From Anaeromusa acidaminophila DSM 3853 (lineage in GTDB: Bacteria; Bacillota; Negativicutes; Anaeromusales; Anaeromusaceae): a stretch of 64,000 nucleotides of DNA. The notes beneath the pieces were generated by a model. That model ran no database searches. It saw only the letters and a program-made list of their open reading frames with translations, and was not told where the DNA came from. The translations under genes and the position numbers were made by a program. The stretch spans positions 62,001 to 126,000 of the forward strand of contig NZ_KB894586.1 in the NCBI RefSeq assembly GCF_000374545.1. Direction: 5' to 3'. Within the stretch, counting starts at the first letter, position 1. Every line of letters starts with the position of its first letter. Positions 34,947-43,556 of the stretch are shown one piece after another.

Positions 34947-35117
34947 ATGGATCATCGCATTCAACAAATGCAGCAGAAGTTAGCATTTTTGGGATACCGA
35001 CGCTTTCAGATTCAAAGAATCATGGAAGAAAGCAATGGCTCGCATGAACAGTTACTTTTGGATTTGCAAAAATATGAAGTTCTTGGCGCGGATTACGTGC
35101 AAGGCTACAGTAAATAA
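34947..35117 (+). CDS. Small hypothetical protein, 56 residues
   Basis: The ORF begins MDHRIQQMQQKLAFLGYRRF and ends in VQGYSK. It has a nearly ideal ribosome site (AAAGGAGGAGAG) 6-8 bases before the ATG and is closed by an intrinsic terminator, which makes it a real transcription unit despite its size. It is soluble, helical in appearance, Gln- and Leu-rich. I do not recognise the family. Neighbours give no direct hint: the candidate minus-strand RNA lies on one side and pfkA on the other. Confidence 0.7.
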   Translation: MDHRIQQMQQKLAFLGYRRFQIQRIMEESNGSHEQLLLDLQKYEVLGADYVQGYSK

Positions 35118-35137
35118 CGATCCCTGTATAAAGGGAA

Positions 35138-35168
35138 AAAGAGTTAGCGCAAGCTGACTCTTTTTTTA
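35138..35168 (+). terminator. Intrinsic terminator after the small ORF
   Basis: AAAGAGTTAGC pairs with GCTGACTCTTT (one G-T) around GCAA, followed by more Ts. Confidence 0.9.
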
Positions 35169-35207
35169 TAGACAAGTATGCCTGGGGAGAGGAAATTTGA
35201 AAATAGT

Positions 35208-35236
35208 GTGACACAGTTCTGTGGAAACGGTATAAT
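35208..35236 (+). promoter_or_regulatory. Sigma-A promoter of pfkA with internal dyad
   Basis: GTGACA (35208-35213), 17 bases, TATAAT (35231-35236). The spacer holds the palindrome CACAG-TT-CTGTG (35212-35223), a possible repressor site. Confidence 0.7.
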
Positions 35237-35274
35237 AAAATTAAATTGACTTGAAAAGACAAGGGGGCAAGAAT

Positions 35275-36234
35275 ATGCTCAAAAAGATTGCAGTGATGAC
35301 TAGTGGCGGCGATTCGCCGGGCATGAATGCAGCTATTCGTTCTGTGGTGCGTGTAGCGCTTCATGAAGGAGCGGAAGTTTGGGGCATTTATAATGGCTAT
35401 GCCGGGATGCTGGCGGGCGAAATGGAACAGCTGACATCCCGTTCCGTAGGGGATATTATTCAAAGAGGCGGTACGTTTTTGGGTACGGCTCGCTGTGAAG
35501 AGTTTCATACCGAAGCAGGACAGCGAAAAGCGATAGAAAATGTACGCCAACAAGGGATTGAAGGTTTGGTGGTTATTGGCGGCAACGGCTCTTTAACTGG
35601 CGCGATGAAGCTGGCGGAAATGGGGCTGCCTGTAGTTGGTCTTCCGGGCAGTATTGACAACGATATTTGGGGTACCGATTATTCGATCGGCTTTGACACG
35701 GCTATTAATACGGTGGTGGATGCGATTAACAAACTGAGAGATACGGCTTCAGCGCATCGCCGCGTCATTGTTGTGGAGGTAATGGGGCGTAAATCCGGTT
35801 GGATTGCGATGACTACCGGTTTGGCCGGCGGGGCGGAACATATTTTAATTCCAGAAATGGAGTATGATCTTCAGGACATATGCAAGCAGCTTGTCGCCTC
35901 TCGGGATAGCGGTAAAAAGTATAGTATTATTGTTGTTGCAGAAGGTGCTGGGAGCGCGATGGAAATTGGCAAAGTTATTGCAGAGAAGACAAATTTTGAG
36001 ACAAGGGTGTCCATTTTGGGGCATATTCAACGTGGAGGATCTCCTACGGCTATGGATCGGCTGCTGGCGAGCGCTTTGGCTGAAAAGGCTGTGTTGGCGC
36101 TTTTGCAGGGACTCTCTAATATTATGTTTGGCTATCGTACGGGAACGATCTGTTCCGTCTCGCTGAAAGATGCGGTAACGTGCCAAAAAACAATAGAACC
36201 TTCCTTGTTTCGTCTTTCAACGGTGCTTTCTTGA
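35275..36234 (+). CDS. pfkA: 6-phosphofructokinase
   Basis: A 319-residue enzyme, the typical length for the ATP-type PfkA that phosphorylates fructose 6-phosphate. Seen: TSGGDSPGMNAAIRS, GTARCEEF, the catalytic base region PGSIDNDIWGTD and the effector/substrate segment EVMGRKSGWIA. The metal-binding motif, usually GGDGS, reads GGNGS here, so Asn stands where E. coli has Asp103. ATG 35275 follows AAGGGGG; a longer frame from 35251 is not supported. It is transcribed alone. Confidence 0.94.
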   Translation: MLKKIAVMTSGGDSPGMNAAIRSVVRVALHEGAEVWGIYNGYAGMLAGEMEQLTSRSVGDIIQRGGTFLGTARCEEFHTEAGQRKAIENVRQQGIEGLVVIGGNGSLTGAMKLAEMGLPVVGLPGSIDNDIWGTDYSIGFDTAINTVVDAINKLRDTASAHRRVIVVEVMGRKSGWIAMTTGLAGGAEHILIPEMEYDLQDICKQLVASRDSGKKYSIIVVAEGAGSAMEIGKVIAEKTNFETRVSILGHIQRGGSPTAMDRLLASALAEKAVLALLQGLSNIMFGYRTGTICSVSLKDAVTCQKTIEPSLFRLSTVLS

Positions 36235-36257
36235 AGAAACGTCTTTACTGGTAAGAG

Positions 36258-36300
36258 AAGAGGACTGTGGAATTTTCCACAGTCCTCTTTGATTTTTTTA
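36258..36300. terminator. Bidirectional terminator between pfkA and the SIMPL gene
   Basis: A 15-bp stem AAGAGGACTGTGGAA/TTCCACAGTCCTCTT with a two-base centre, then GATTTTTTT on plus. It serves pfkA and may also serve the convergent minus-strand gene. Confidence 0.9.
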
Positions 36301-36313
36301 CGGGTTTTTAATT

Positions 36314-37033
36314 TTAGTCCAATTCGACCACCAGATGAACGGTGGCATTTAGTTTTAGCAAACCTGCGGAGATTGGAGTAGGCGGAGCCGCTTCAGCCAG
36401 GGCTTTCATTCGGTACATCTGGTTGGTTGAGTCAGGATTTTGGACGCTGATGCCGCTTTCCGTGATGGTTTTAATTCGGACAACGCGCTTGTTCAAGGCA
36501 GAGGCAATGGCATTGGCTTTATTGAGACCATTGCGTACGGCCTGCGCCAGAGCAGCGTTTTTTACAGCGTCATCATCTTTCTTGCCGAATTGCAGATGAT
36601 TTACTTGATTGCAGCCGGCAGCAAGAGCTATGTCGATTGCCTCGCCCGCTTTGTCCGGCGTAGTGGTTACGGTGATGCTGTTTGTGACCTGGTATCCCTT
36701 TATTACATAGTTGTGACGGCTGTCATCATTTTTGTAGAGCGGGGTTACGGTGTATTGGGAGGTTTTTATATGCTCTGTCTTGATGCCGATGCGTTCTAGC
36801 TGTTGCTGGACATGGGAGGATATTTCCGCGTTTTTGCTCTGGGCTGCACCTACGGTGTCGGCTTCAGTCAAGGTGCCTAAGTTGATGTAGACGACATCCG
36901 GTGAGATTTCCTCCTGGTAGACGCCGCTTACCTGAACTTCTGTGGCTGAAGGGACTTCTGCAGCCAATGCGGTGGGACCAAGCAACGCGACAAACAAAGC
37001 GAGGGAACAGAACGTTTTAATTATTTTTGACAT
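36314..37033 (-). CDS. SIMPL domain (DUF541) exported protein
   Basis: A 239-residue protein with a signal peptide ending near ALAAEV and a SIMPL/DUF541 domain. VQVSGVYQEEISPDVVYINLG at the N-terminus, GYQVTNSITVTT in the middle and PISAGLLKLNATVHLVVEL at the end are typical. The family lies outside the cytoplasmic membrane and is linked to stress, but no activity is defined. ATG 37033 has AAGGAG 9 bases upstream; a TTG three codons earlier overlaps that site. It follows the crr terminator, so it has its own promoter. Confidence 0.88.
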   Translation of the reverse strand: MSKIIKTFCSLALFVALLGPTALAAEVPSATEVQVSGVYQEEISPDVVYINLGTLTEADTVGAAQSKNAEISSHVQQQLERIGIKTEHIKTSQYTVTPLYKNDDSRHNYVIKGYQVTNSITVTTTPDKAGEAIDIALAAGCNQVNHLQFGKKDDDAVKNAALAQAVRNGLNKANAIASALNKRVVRIKTITESGISVQNPDSTNQMYRMKALAEAAPPTPISAGLLKLNATVHLVVELD

Positions 37034-37087
37034 GTATATCAACTCCTTTGCTTATATAAACGCTTCCAAGAGAAAAAGGTAACGGAG

Positions 37088-37153
37088 AAAAATAAAAAAA
37101 ATCTGGAGCGTTAAGGAACCCAAGGTTCGAGAGGTTCTTACGTCTCCAGATTT
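37088..37153 (-). terminator. Intrinsic terminator after crr (minus strand)
   Basis: AATCTGGAG and CTCCAGATT close a long imperfect hairpin with inner arms GGAACC/GGTTC. On the minus strand TTTTTTTTATT follows (plus 37088-37100). Confidence 0.85.
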
Positions 37154-37180
37154 AATTGGACTAAGAGCAGGTCTATCTCT

Positions 37181-37660
37181 TTATTTTAATGTCAGGCAGC
37201 AAGGCGCTTTCGCATTAGCGTTGGCGGAAAAAACAGCTTTTTGTACCTTGCTGGCGCTGTTGGTAACTACAACCGGTGTAATAGAAGATTTATTATGCGC
37301 TGCCAGCACGCGGGGATCGAAGGAGAGAAGTAAGTCTCCTTTGCTAACTTTTTGATCGACTTGCACATGGATTTCAAAACCTTCGCCATTAAGCTCCACT
37401 GTATCTAAACCGACATGGATGAGAATTTCCAGACCGTTTTCCGTTGTGAGTGCGATCGCGTGCTTGGTCGGGGCAATCAAGGCGATCAAGCCGTCGCAAG
37501 GCGAAAAAATTTGATGTCCTTCCGGTTCGACGGCGAAACCTTCACCAAGAAGATTTCCGGCAAAAGCGGCATCAGGAACATTGGCTAAGGGAAGTACGTT
37601 GCCCGGAGCCGGGGCATGCAACTGAAACGATTTGGCATTGCGTTGCAAGAAAGAAAACAT
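37181..37660 (-). CDS. crr: PTS glucose-type EIIA component
   Basis: A 159-residue stand-alone EIIA-Glc domain that accepts phosphate from HPr and passes it to a sugar-specific EIIB. The active His82 lies in ILIHVGLDTVEL and the helper His67 in TKHAIAL, both in family context (GEGFAVEPEG, SPCDGLI). AAGGAG precedes the ATG. It starts 24 bases after nagA ends, so nagA-crr is one operon. A link to N-acetylglucosamine uptake, with an EIIBC elsewhere, is a fair inference. Confidence 0.93.
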   Translation of the reverse strand: MFSFLQRNAKSFQLHAPAPGNVLPLANVPDAAFAGNLLGEGFAVEPEGHQIFSPCDGLIALIAPTKHAIALTTENGLEILIHVGLDTVELNGEGFEIHVQVDQKVSKGDLLLSFDPRVLAAHNKSSITPVVVTNSASKVQKAVFSANANAKAPCCLTLK

Positions 37661-37684
37661 GCAGACAACTCCTTTGCTTATAGT

Positions 37685-38845
37685 TTAGTTAGGCTGAGGT
37701 GCGCAACAATCGATTTTTCGATGGAAGACGCTGCGGCCAGCTACATAGGTTGTTTCAACGGTAAAATCATCATGAAAGAGAACAAAATCGGCATCTTTAC
37801 CAGGGTGTAAACTGCCTTTGATTGCGAATGCGCCGACGCTTTGTGCGGCGGTGCTGGTTACGGTGCGCAGTAAGGCTGGTAAAGAGAGTGTGGTCGCCGC
37901 TTGGAAATTTCGCAGCTCTTGGGGCAAAGAAGTAATACTGCCGGCAAGAGTGCCATTATCCAAGCGCGCAGCGCCGTCGCTTACATTGACTGCTTGTCCG
38001 CCCAAATCATAGCGGCCTTCGTCAAGTAAGGCGGCTCGCATAGAATCGCTTACAAGCAGCAGGCGGTCTACGCCTTTTTGGCGAAGGAGAAGACGCTGCA
38101 TAGCTGGGTGGACATGGAGATTATCAGCGATAATTTCGCAATATACATGTTCGAGGTCTAACGCAGCCGCTATGGCGCCCGGCTGACGATGATGCAGGGG
38201 CGGCAAAGCGTTGAAAGTATGTGTGAGATGAGAGGCTCCGGCCGCGAAGGCTTGGCATGCTTCCTCATAGGTTGCGTTGCTATGACCAATAGAAACGCTG
38301 AGACCGGCGTCGCAGCAGCGGGAAATGAATTCCAAGCCGCCGGGCTCTTCTGGAGCTATAGTAATGAGGCGTAGCTGCTTTAGATAAGGCGTAAGCAGAG
38401 AGAAATCCAAAGGTCGCAGATGCTGCGGCGCTTGTGCTCCTTGCCGTGCAGCACTGAGGAAAGGTCCTTCCAGGTGACACCCTAACGAGCAGGCGCCTGG
38501 CCAGGAGGCTTGATTCAAACTTTGCAGAGCGGCTTCAATTTGCTGCCAATCCATAGTCATAGTGGTGGGTAAAAACGAGGTAACTCCCTGAGATGCCAGC
38601 AGAAGGCTGATGGTATCTAAGGATTTCGGCAAAGCGTCCATTACGTCGCAACCGCCGCACCCATGAATATGGGCGTCAATCCAGCCCGAAGAAACATAAA
38701 GTCCTGCGGCGTCAATGCAAGGCATATCAGAAGGCAGGTTTGCCTGCGGCAGGAGAGTTACAATACGGGAATGATGGAATACTAAGGCCCACTGAGAGAG
38801 TATGGAATCGGTGGTGACCAGGCGGCCATTAACTATGGCTTGCAT
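37685..38845 (-). CDS. nagA: N-acetylglucosamine-6-phosphate deacetylase
   Basis: A 386-residue amidohydrolase that deacetylates GlcNAc-6-phosphate in amino-sugar recycling or catabolism. Metal and substrate motifs: WIDAHIHGCGG, GCHLEGPFLS, SIGHSNATYEEA, HTFNALPPLHHR, and the catalytic Asp in LLVSDSMRA. ATG 38845 follows AAAGGAG; a 16-codon longer frame lacks a site. nagB is not adjacent. It shares a transcript with crr and is divergent from aroE. Confidence 0.94.
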   Translation of the reverse strand: MQAIVNGRLVTTDSILSQWALVFHHSRIVTLLPQANLPSDMPCIDAAGLYVSSGWIDAHIHGCGGCDVMDALPKSLDTISLLLASQGVTSFLPTTMTMDWQQIEAALQSLNQASWPGACSLGCHLEGPFLSAARQGAQAPQHLRPLDFSLLTPYLKQLRLITIAPEEPGGLEFISRCCDAGLSVSIGHSNATYEEACQAFAAGASHLTHTFNALPPLHHRQPGAIAAALDLEHVYCEIIADNLHVHPAMQRLLLRQKGVDRLLLVSDSMRAALLDEGRYDLGGQAVNVSDGAARLDNGTLAGSITSLPQELRNFQAATTLSLPALLRTVTSTAAQSVGAFAIKGSLHPGKDADFVLFHDDFTVETTYVAGRSVFHRKIDCCAPQPN

Positions 38846-39007
38846 GACTGGCTCCTTTCGACGGACTTGATAGGTACGGCCTGAGAGTACCACATTTGTC
38901 GGAATATCTCAAGATGAAAAGAGTCCTTTCTTTTACTGATAGGGGCAGGAAATGCGAAACCATTGCAGAAGAAAACATAAAAAGACATAGAAAGGCTGGA
39001 GCAGAGC

Positions 39008-39877
39008 ATGACAACGATAACAGGTCATACGAAATTATACGGGCTTCTTGGCTGGCCAGTGGGGCATACAGCTTCCCCGGCTATGCAAAATGCTGCTTTT
39101 GCAGCGATGCAAATTGATGCCGCCTATGTTCCTTTGGCGGTGGAGCCGGCTAAGATTGCCAATGCTATAAATTCCTTAGTCACCTTAGGTTTTGCCGGGG
39201 CGAACGTTACGGTGCCTCACAAGGTGGAGATCATGTCCTTTGTGGATGAACTAGACGAAATGGCCCGGCGCATTGGCGCTGTGAATACCCTTGTGTTTCA
39301 AGAAGGGCGTGCCAAAGGGTATAATACTGATGCTCCGGGGTTTGCGGCATCTTTGGCAAGAAGACAGGTGGCGGTTAGAGGACGGCGAGTAGTGCTGCTC
39401 GGCGCAGGCGGTGCGGCGAGGGCGGTTGCGGCCGGACTGGCGGAGGCTGGCGCCGCAAGTATAGCGGTGGCGGCCCGGCGGCCGGAGCAGGCAGATTGGT
39501 TGGAAGCGGCCACTGGTAAGGCAGGGAGCGCGGTGGCTCTTGGCGCAGCGGCTGAAGTCGGAACGCTGCTGGAAGAATGTGATTTGCTTGTGCAATGCAC
39601 TTCTTTGGGAATGGCTGGCAAATCGCTGGGGCAGTGTCCTGAGATTTCCTGGGATCGCCTAAAGAAGGACGCTGTTTGCTGTGATATTGTCTATCGGCCT
39701 TTGCAGACGGCTTTCTTGCGGGAAGCGGCTAGACGAGGACATAGGACGGTGACCGGCGAAGGCATGCTGGCAGAGCAGGGAGCGTTAGCTTTTGAGCTGT
39801 GGACAGGACAAGCGGCGCCGCGTGAGGTGTTTTACGCTAAACTGCATGATTTTTTGCAGGAGTCTGGGCCGGGTTAG
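39008..39877 (+). CDS. aroE: Shikimate dehydrogenase (NADP+)
   Basis: A 289-residue enzyme of the aromatic amino acid pathway that reduces 3-dehydroshikimate. Seen: LGWPVGHTASPAMQNAAF (shikimate binding), NVTVPHKVEIM with the catalytic Lys, NTDAPGF, the nucleotide loop GAGGAARAVAAGL, and GEGMLAEQGALAFELW. AAGGCTGGAGCAG precedes the ATG. Other aro genes are not nearby. Confidence 0.95.
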   Translation: MTTITGHTKLYGLLGWPVGHTASPAMQNAAFAAMQIDAAYVPLAVEPAKIANAINSLVTLGFAGANVTVPHKVEIMSFVDELDEMARRIGAVNTLVFQEGRAKGYNTDAPGFAASLARRQVAVRGRRVVLLGAGGAARAVAAGLAEAGAASIAVAARRPEQADWLEAATGKAGSAVALGAAAEVGTLLEECDLLVQCTSLGMAGKSLGQCPEISWDRLKKDAVCCDIVYRPLQTAFLREAARRGHRTVTGEGMLAEQGALAFELWTGQAAPREVFYAKLHDFLQESGPG

Positions 39878-39939
39878 AACGAGATCGCTTGGGAAAGCGC
39901 TTTTAATTAGAGAACCGCTATTTTAGGGAACGATTCGCT

Positions 39940-39966
39940 AACGGCGCTGTAAAGCGCCGTTTTTTC
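39940..39966 (+). terminator. Intrinsic terminator after aroE
   Basis: A 9-bp stem AACGGCGCT/AGCGCCGTT with loop GTAA and a T6 tail. Confidence 0.93.
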
Positions 39967-40003
39967 TATGTTGGCGAAATTCTAGAAAAAGGAGGCGTTG
40001 GCA

Positions 40004-41230
40004 GTGCGAGAGGGTGTTTTAGCATCGATGCAGTTTCGCCCTGAGAAGCAAAAAGAGTTGGCGATGCTGCCTGTACCTCAATTAGTCGATGCATTATTGC
40101 AGCAGGCTCTGCAGGAAAGGGCTAGTGATATTCATATTGAACCTGCGACGCAGGGCGTGCGAGTGCGCTTTCGAGTCGACGGCATGCTTCGCGAAAAGGA
40201 GCAGTTGCCCTTAGAACTACAGGCGGCGGTTATATCGCGCATCAAGTTGTTGAGCGCGCTTGATATTGCCGAAAAGCGCTTGCCTCAAGACGGACGCTGG
40301 CGGGTGAAGGACGAGAAGAGGGATATTGATGTGCGGGTATCAACCTTGCCTGTGCAGGGCGGAGAAAAAGCGGTGCTGCGAATTTTGCCGTTTCGTGGCA
40401 TGCAGCGGAATATAGAAACCTTGGGGTTCAGCAAAGTGGCTTTGCAACGTTACCAACTGCTGTACAAAAAACCGCAAGGAATAGTGCTTGTTTGCGGACC
40501 GACCGGGAGCGGCAAGACAACCACCTTATATGCGACTTTGGCGGAATTGAATCGGCCAGAGAGCAATTTAGTGAGCATTGAGGACCCGGTAGAAATGCAG
40601 TTAGCGGGCATGAATCAAGTGCAGGTTAATACGAAAGCCGGACTTACTTTTGCTACGGCTTTGCGGGCGATTTTGAGGCAAGATCCCAATATTATCATGG
40701 TGGGTGAAATTCGTGACGCTGAAACGGCGGATGCAGCTGTGCGGGCTGCCATGACAGGCCATTTAGTTTTCAGTACGCTCCATACCAATGACGCCGCAGG
40801 GGCGATTGTGCGGCTGTTGGATTTGGGTGTTCCTCCGTTTTTGGTCGCAACTTCGCTTTTGGGAGTGGTAGCACAGCGTTTAGTTCGCCTTGTTTGCCCG
40901 AAGTGCCGGCAGGCCTATCGGCCGGCAGAAGATACAGCGGAACAGATGCTGCTTAAAGATGCGCCAGAAGGCAACAGATCCTTTGTAAAGGGCTGCGGTT
41001 GCGACGCTTGCGGTCAAACTGGCTATCGGGGACGGCAGGCGATTTACGAAGTGATGCCGCTGACATCACGGCTGCGCCAATTGATTCAAGAAAGAGCGGC
41101 TGCCTATGAAATCGAAGCGATGGCGAGGCAAGAAGGCATGCATACCATGAGTGAGGATGGAGTTGCCAAGGCCGGAGCCGGCTTGACTTCCTTAGCGGAA
41201 GTGGTGCGTGTGGTTGCCGATATGGCGTGA
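40004..41230 (+). CDS. pilB: Type IV pilus assembly ATPase (PilB/GspE family), short form
   Basis: A 408-residue secretion ATPase that drives pilus polymerisation. It starts almost at the catalytic part: ASDIHIEPATQGVRVRFRVDG, then Walker A GPTGSGKTT (near 165), the Asp box EDPVEMQLAG, Walker B IIMVGEIRDAET, the His box TLHTND and the zinc tetracysteine CPKC/CGCDAC. Typical PilB is about 560 residues: the N-terminal MshEN/GspE-N domain, which can bind c-di-GMP, is absent. GTG 40004 lies 8 bases after GGAGG; the TTG at 39998 is too close to it. Confidence 0.92.
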   Translation: MREGVLASMQFRPEKQKELAMLPVPQLVDALLQQALQERASDIHIEPATQGVRVRFRVDGMLREKEQLPLELQAAVISRIKLLSALDIAEKRLPQDGRWRVKDEKRDIDVRVSTLPVQGGEKAVLRILPFRGMQRNIETLGFSKVALQRYQLLYKKPQGIVLVCGPTGSGKTTTLYATLAELNRPESNLVSIEDPVEMQLAGMNQVQVNTKAGLTFATALRAILRQDPNIIMVGEIRDAETADAAVRAAMTGHLVFSTLHTNDAAGAIVRLLDLGVPPFLVATSLLGVVAQRLVRLVCPKCRQAYRPAEDTAEQMLLKDAPEGNRSFVKGCGCDACGQTGYRGRQAIYEVMPLTSRLRQLIQERAAAYEIEAMARQEGMHTMSEDGVAKAGAGLTSLAEVVRVVADMA

Positions 41231-41245
41231 AGGTGGTGACTGAAT

Positions 41246-42289
41246 ATGGTTGAGTTTTGGAACCAATTGTTGTGGGAGGCGCGGGCCGCGCAAGCTTCCG
41301 ACTTGCATCTTACAATTGGTGCGCCTCCGCTTGTGCGTTTGCAAGGCTGCCTAAGTCCGTTGGCAATACAAGAAGTCTTGACGGCGGATCGGACGGCAAG
41401 TTTGCTGCGGTCGTTTGTCAATGAGGAGCAATGGCAACAGTTTTGCCAGCTCGGAGAACTGGACTTAATCTATGTAGTGGAGCAGAAGCGTTATCGGATT
41501 CACGCGTTTCAACAGCATAATGGAACGGCGTTGGCGGTGCGGCTGGTTCCAGATACGCTGCCGACGCTGGCGCAGTTGGGGCATCCGGAAGTGCTGCGCC
41601 AATTGACCTACAAGCGCCGTGGCCTGGTTATTATTTGCGGTCCTACCGGCTGCGGCAAATCGACCACGCTGGCGGCAATGGTACATCAAATTAACTGCGA
41701 GCGTTGCTGTCATGTGATTACGTTAGAGGAGCCAATTGAGTATGTGCATACGCATCGGAGCAGCATTATCAATCAAAGAGAGGTTCCGCGCGATACGCCG
41801 ACTTTTCCGCAGGGACTGCGGGCGGCTTTGCGCGAAGACCCGGACGTAATTTTAGTAGGGGAGATGCGGGATGCCGAAACAATGCAAACCGTTTTGACCG
41901 CAGCGGAAACAGGCCATTTGGTGTTGGCGACCCTTCACACTAACGAAGCCGCACAGGCCTTGGATCGGATTATTGACGGGTTTCCGCCGCATCAGCAACA
42001 GCAGGTACGGCAACAGCTGTCGATGGTGCTGGAAGCGGTGGTGGCGCAGCAATTGCTTCCGTTGCTTGCAGGGCAGGGGCGGGTAGCTGCTTTGGAGATT
42101 TTATTAGCTACGCCGGCGGTGCGCACCTTAATTCGCGAGGGCAAGACGCATCAATTGGTCTCGGTTATGCAGACAAACGGGAAAATGGGCATGCAGACTA
42201 TGGATATGGCCGTGGCGGTTTTGTGGAGGCAAGGTTTGATCGCGCGGGAAACGGCCAACGCTGGAGTGAAAGACTTAAACTTGCTTTGA
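41246..42289 (+). CDS. pilT: Type IV pilus retraction ATPase PilT
   Basis: A 347-residue hexameric ATPase for pilus retraction and twitching. Seen: ASDLHLTIGAPPLVRLQG at the N-terminus, Walker A GPTGCGKSTT (near 131), EEPIEYVHTHRSSIINQRE, ALREDPDVILVGEMRDAET and TLHTNEAAQALDRIIDGFPP. AAGGTGGTG precedes ATG 41246, 15 bases after pilB. Its presence beside pilB suggests dynamic pili. Confidence 0.94.
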   Translation: MVEFWNQLLWEARAAQASDLHLTIGAPPLVRLQGCLSPLAIQEVLTADRTASLLRSFVNEEQWQQFCQLGELDLIYVVEQKRYRIHAFQQHNGTALAVRLVPDTLPTLAQLGHPEVLRQLTYKRRGLVIICGPTGCGKSTTLAAMVHQINCERCCHVITLEEPIEYVHTHRSSIINQREVPRDTPTFPQGLRAALREDPDVILVGEMRDAETMQTVLTAAETGHLVLATLHTNEAAQALDRIIDGFPPHQQQQVRQQLSMVLEAVVAQQLLPLLAGQGRVAALEILLATPAVRTLIREGKTHQLVSVMQTNGKMGMQTMDMAVAVLWRQGLIARETANAGVKDLNLL

Positions 42290-42309
42290 AACTGGAAGTG
42301 GCGAAAGAA

Positions 42310-43524
42310 ATGCAGGAAATAAATGAATACGCCTATCGCGCTCGCGATCGCGACGGGCGGGAGGTATGCGGTGTTTTACAGGCGACTGGAGAGGAGGAGG
42401 TAGCCGCCTATATTCGGGCGCGCCAGTGTTATTTGACATCGATAGTTCCCTGTGCGTCGCATAAGGAAAAACATTGGGAACGGCGTCCGGCGGACAAGGA
42501 ATTAGCTGTTTTTTGCCGCCAGTTTTCTTTGTTGATAGATGCAGGGGTGTCCTTTGCTTCTTCTTTGCAGGTGCTGCGACGTCAGGCAGGAAAGCGGCGC
42601 TGGCAAATGGTTTTGGAGGAAGTAGAAAGACAAATTGAGGCAGGAAGTTCTCTAGCCGGAGCCTTAAGCAAGCAGCCTGCATTTTTCCCTCCGTTGCTGT
42701 TAGGTATGGTGGAAGCAGGGGAAGCTTCCGGTGCTATGGATGAAATCTTGGGGCGTTTAGCAATTTACTTTGAAAAAGAGCATTCTCTGAAGCAAAAAAT
42801 AGTTTCGTCATTGTTATATCCTGCCGTGGTATTGGTGATGGCGTTAGCTTTAGTTTTTTACATGCTTTTGTATGTATTGCCGGTGTTTGCAGATTTATTT
42901 ACTCAAATGAATTTGGAACTTCCGTGGTTGACGCGAGCATTGGTGCGGAGCAGTTCTTGGCTGAGGAGAGAAGGGCTCATTGGGGGAGGATTTTTTGCAA
43001 TTGTGGCGTTTGGTTTGCGTTTTTGGAAGGGAAAATCTTTCTGGTTGTACTGGAGGGATAAGCTTGCCTTAACGTTTCCCGTTTTGGGCGTTCTTTGGCG
43101 TAAAGCCGTGATCGCCCGGTATTGTCGCACGTTAGGAACGCTGTTGGGTAGCGGCCTTCCTTTATTGCCGGCGTTGGATTTGGCGCAACGGACGACAAGC
43201 AATCGATACTTTTTAGAACGTCTGCAGACGGTACGAAGCTGCATGAGCGCAGGAGAGTCCTTGACGGTTTCTTTGAGCGCTAGTGAATTGTTTCCGCCTC
43301 TTGTATTGCAGCTGGTAGCGGTAGCCGAGGAAACAGGCAAGCTAGAAACGATGCTGGCAAAGGTTGCTGATTTTTATGAGGCTGACGTAGAAGAAGCGGC
43401 TGTACGGCTGGGAGTATTGCTGGAACCATTCGTGATTGTTTTTCTGGGCCTGTTGGTCGGGACCTTGGTTTTGGCGGTTATGTTGCCTGTGTTTGAGTCT
43501 GTCGGAGCTATTGGGTCTTTTTAA
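42310..43524 (+). CDS. pilC: Type IV pilus inner-membrane platform protein PilC
   Basis: A 404-residue member of the type II secretion F family. Two T2SF domains (about 80-200 and 285-400) each carry membrane helices, for example VVLVMALALVFYMLLYVLPVF and a C-terminal FVIVFLGLLVGTLVLAVMLPVF. The N-terminal YAYRARDRDGREVCGVLQA is typical. ATG 42310 with GGAAGTGG upstream is chosen; GTG 42298 is an alternative. A longer frame would overlap pilT. Confidence 0.92.
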   Translation: MQEINEYAYRARDRDGREVCGVLQATGEEEVAAYIRARQCYLTSIVPCASHKEKHWERRPADKELAVFCRQFSLLIDAGVSFASSLQVLRRQAGKRRWQMVLEEVERQIEAGSSLAGALSKQPAFFPPLLLGMVEAGEASGAMDEILGRLAIYFEKEHSLKQKIVSSLLYPAVVLVMALALVFYMLLYVLPVFADLFTQMNLELPWLTRALVRSSSWLRREGLIGGGFFAIVAFGLRFWKGKSFWLYWRDKLALTFPVLGVLWRKAVIARYCRTLGTLLGSGLPLLPALDLAQRTTSNRYFLERLQTVRSCMSAGESLTVSLSASELFPPLVLQLVAVAEETGKLETMLAKVADFYEADVEEAAVRLGVLLEPFVIVFLGLLVGTLVLAVMLPVFESVGAIGSF

Positions 43525-43556
43525 TAAGACGGTATGGCGAAAGGAGTGACGTGCTG

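Noticed and set aside
35020-35553. 177-codon minus-strand ORF over the small ORF terminator and the start of pfkA
   Set aside because: It runs across a promoter, a terminator and the pfkA N-terminus; composition is that of an antisense shadow.
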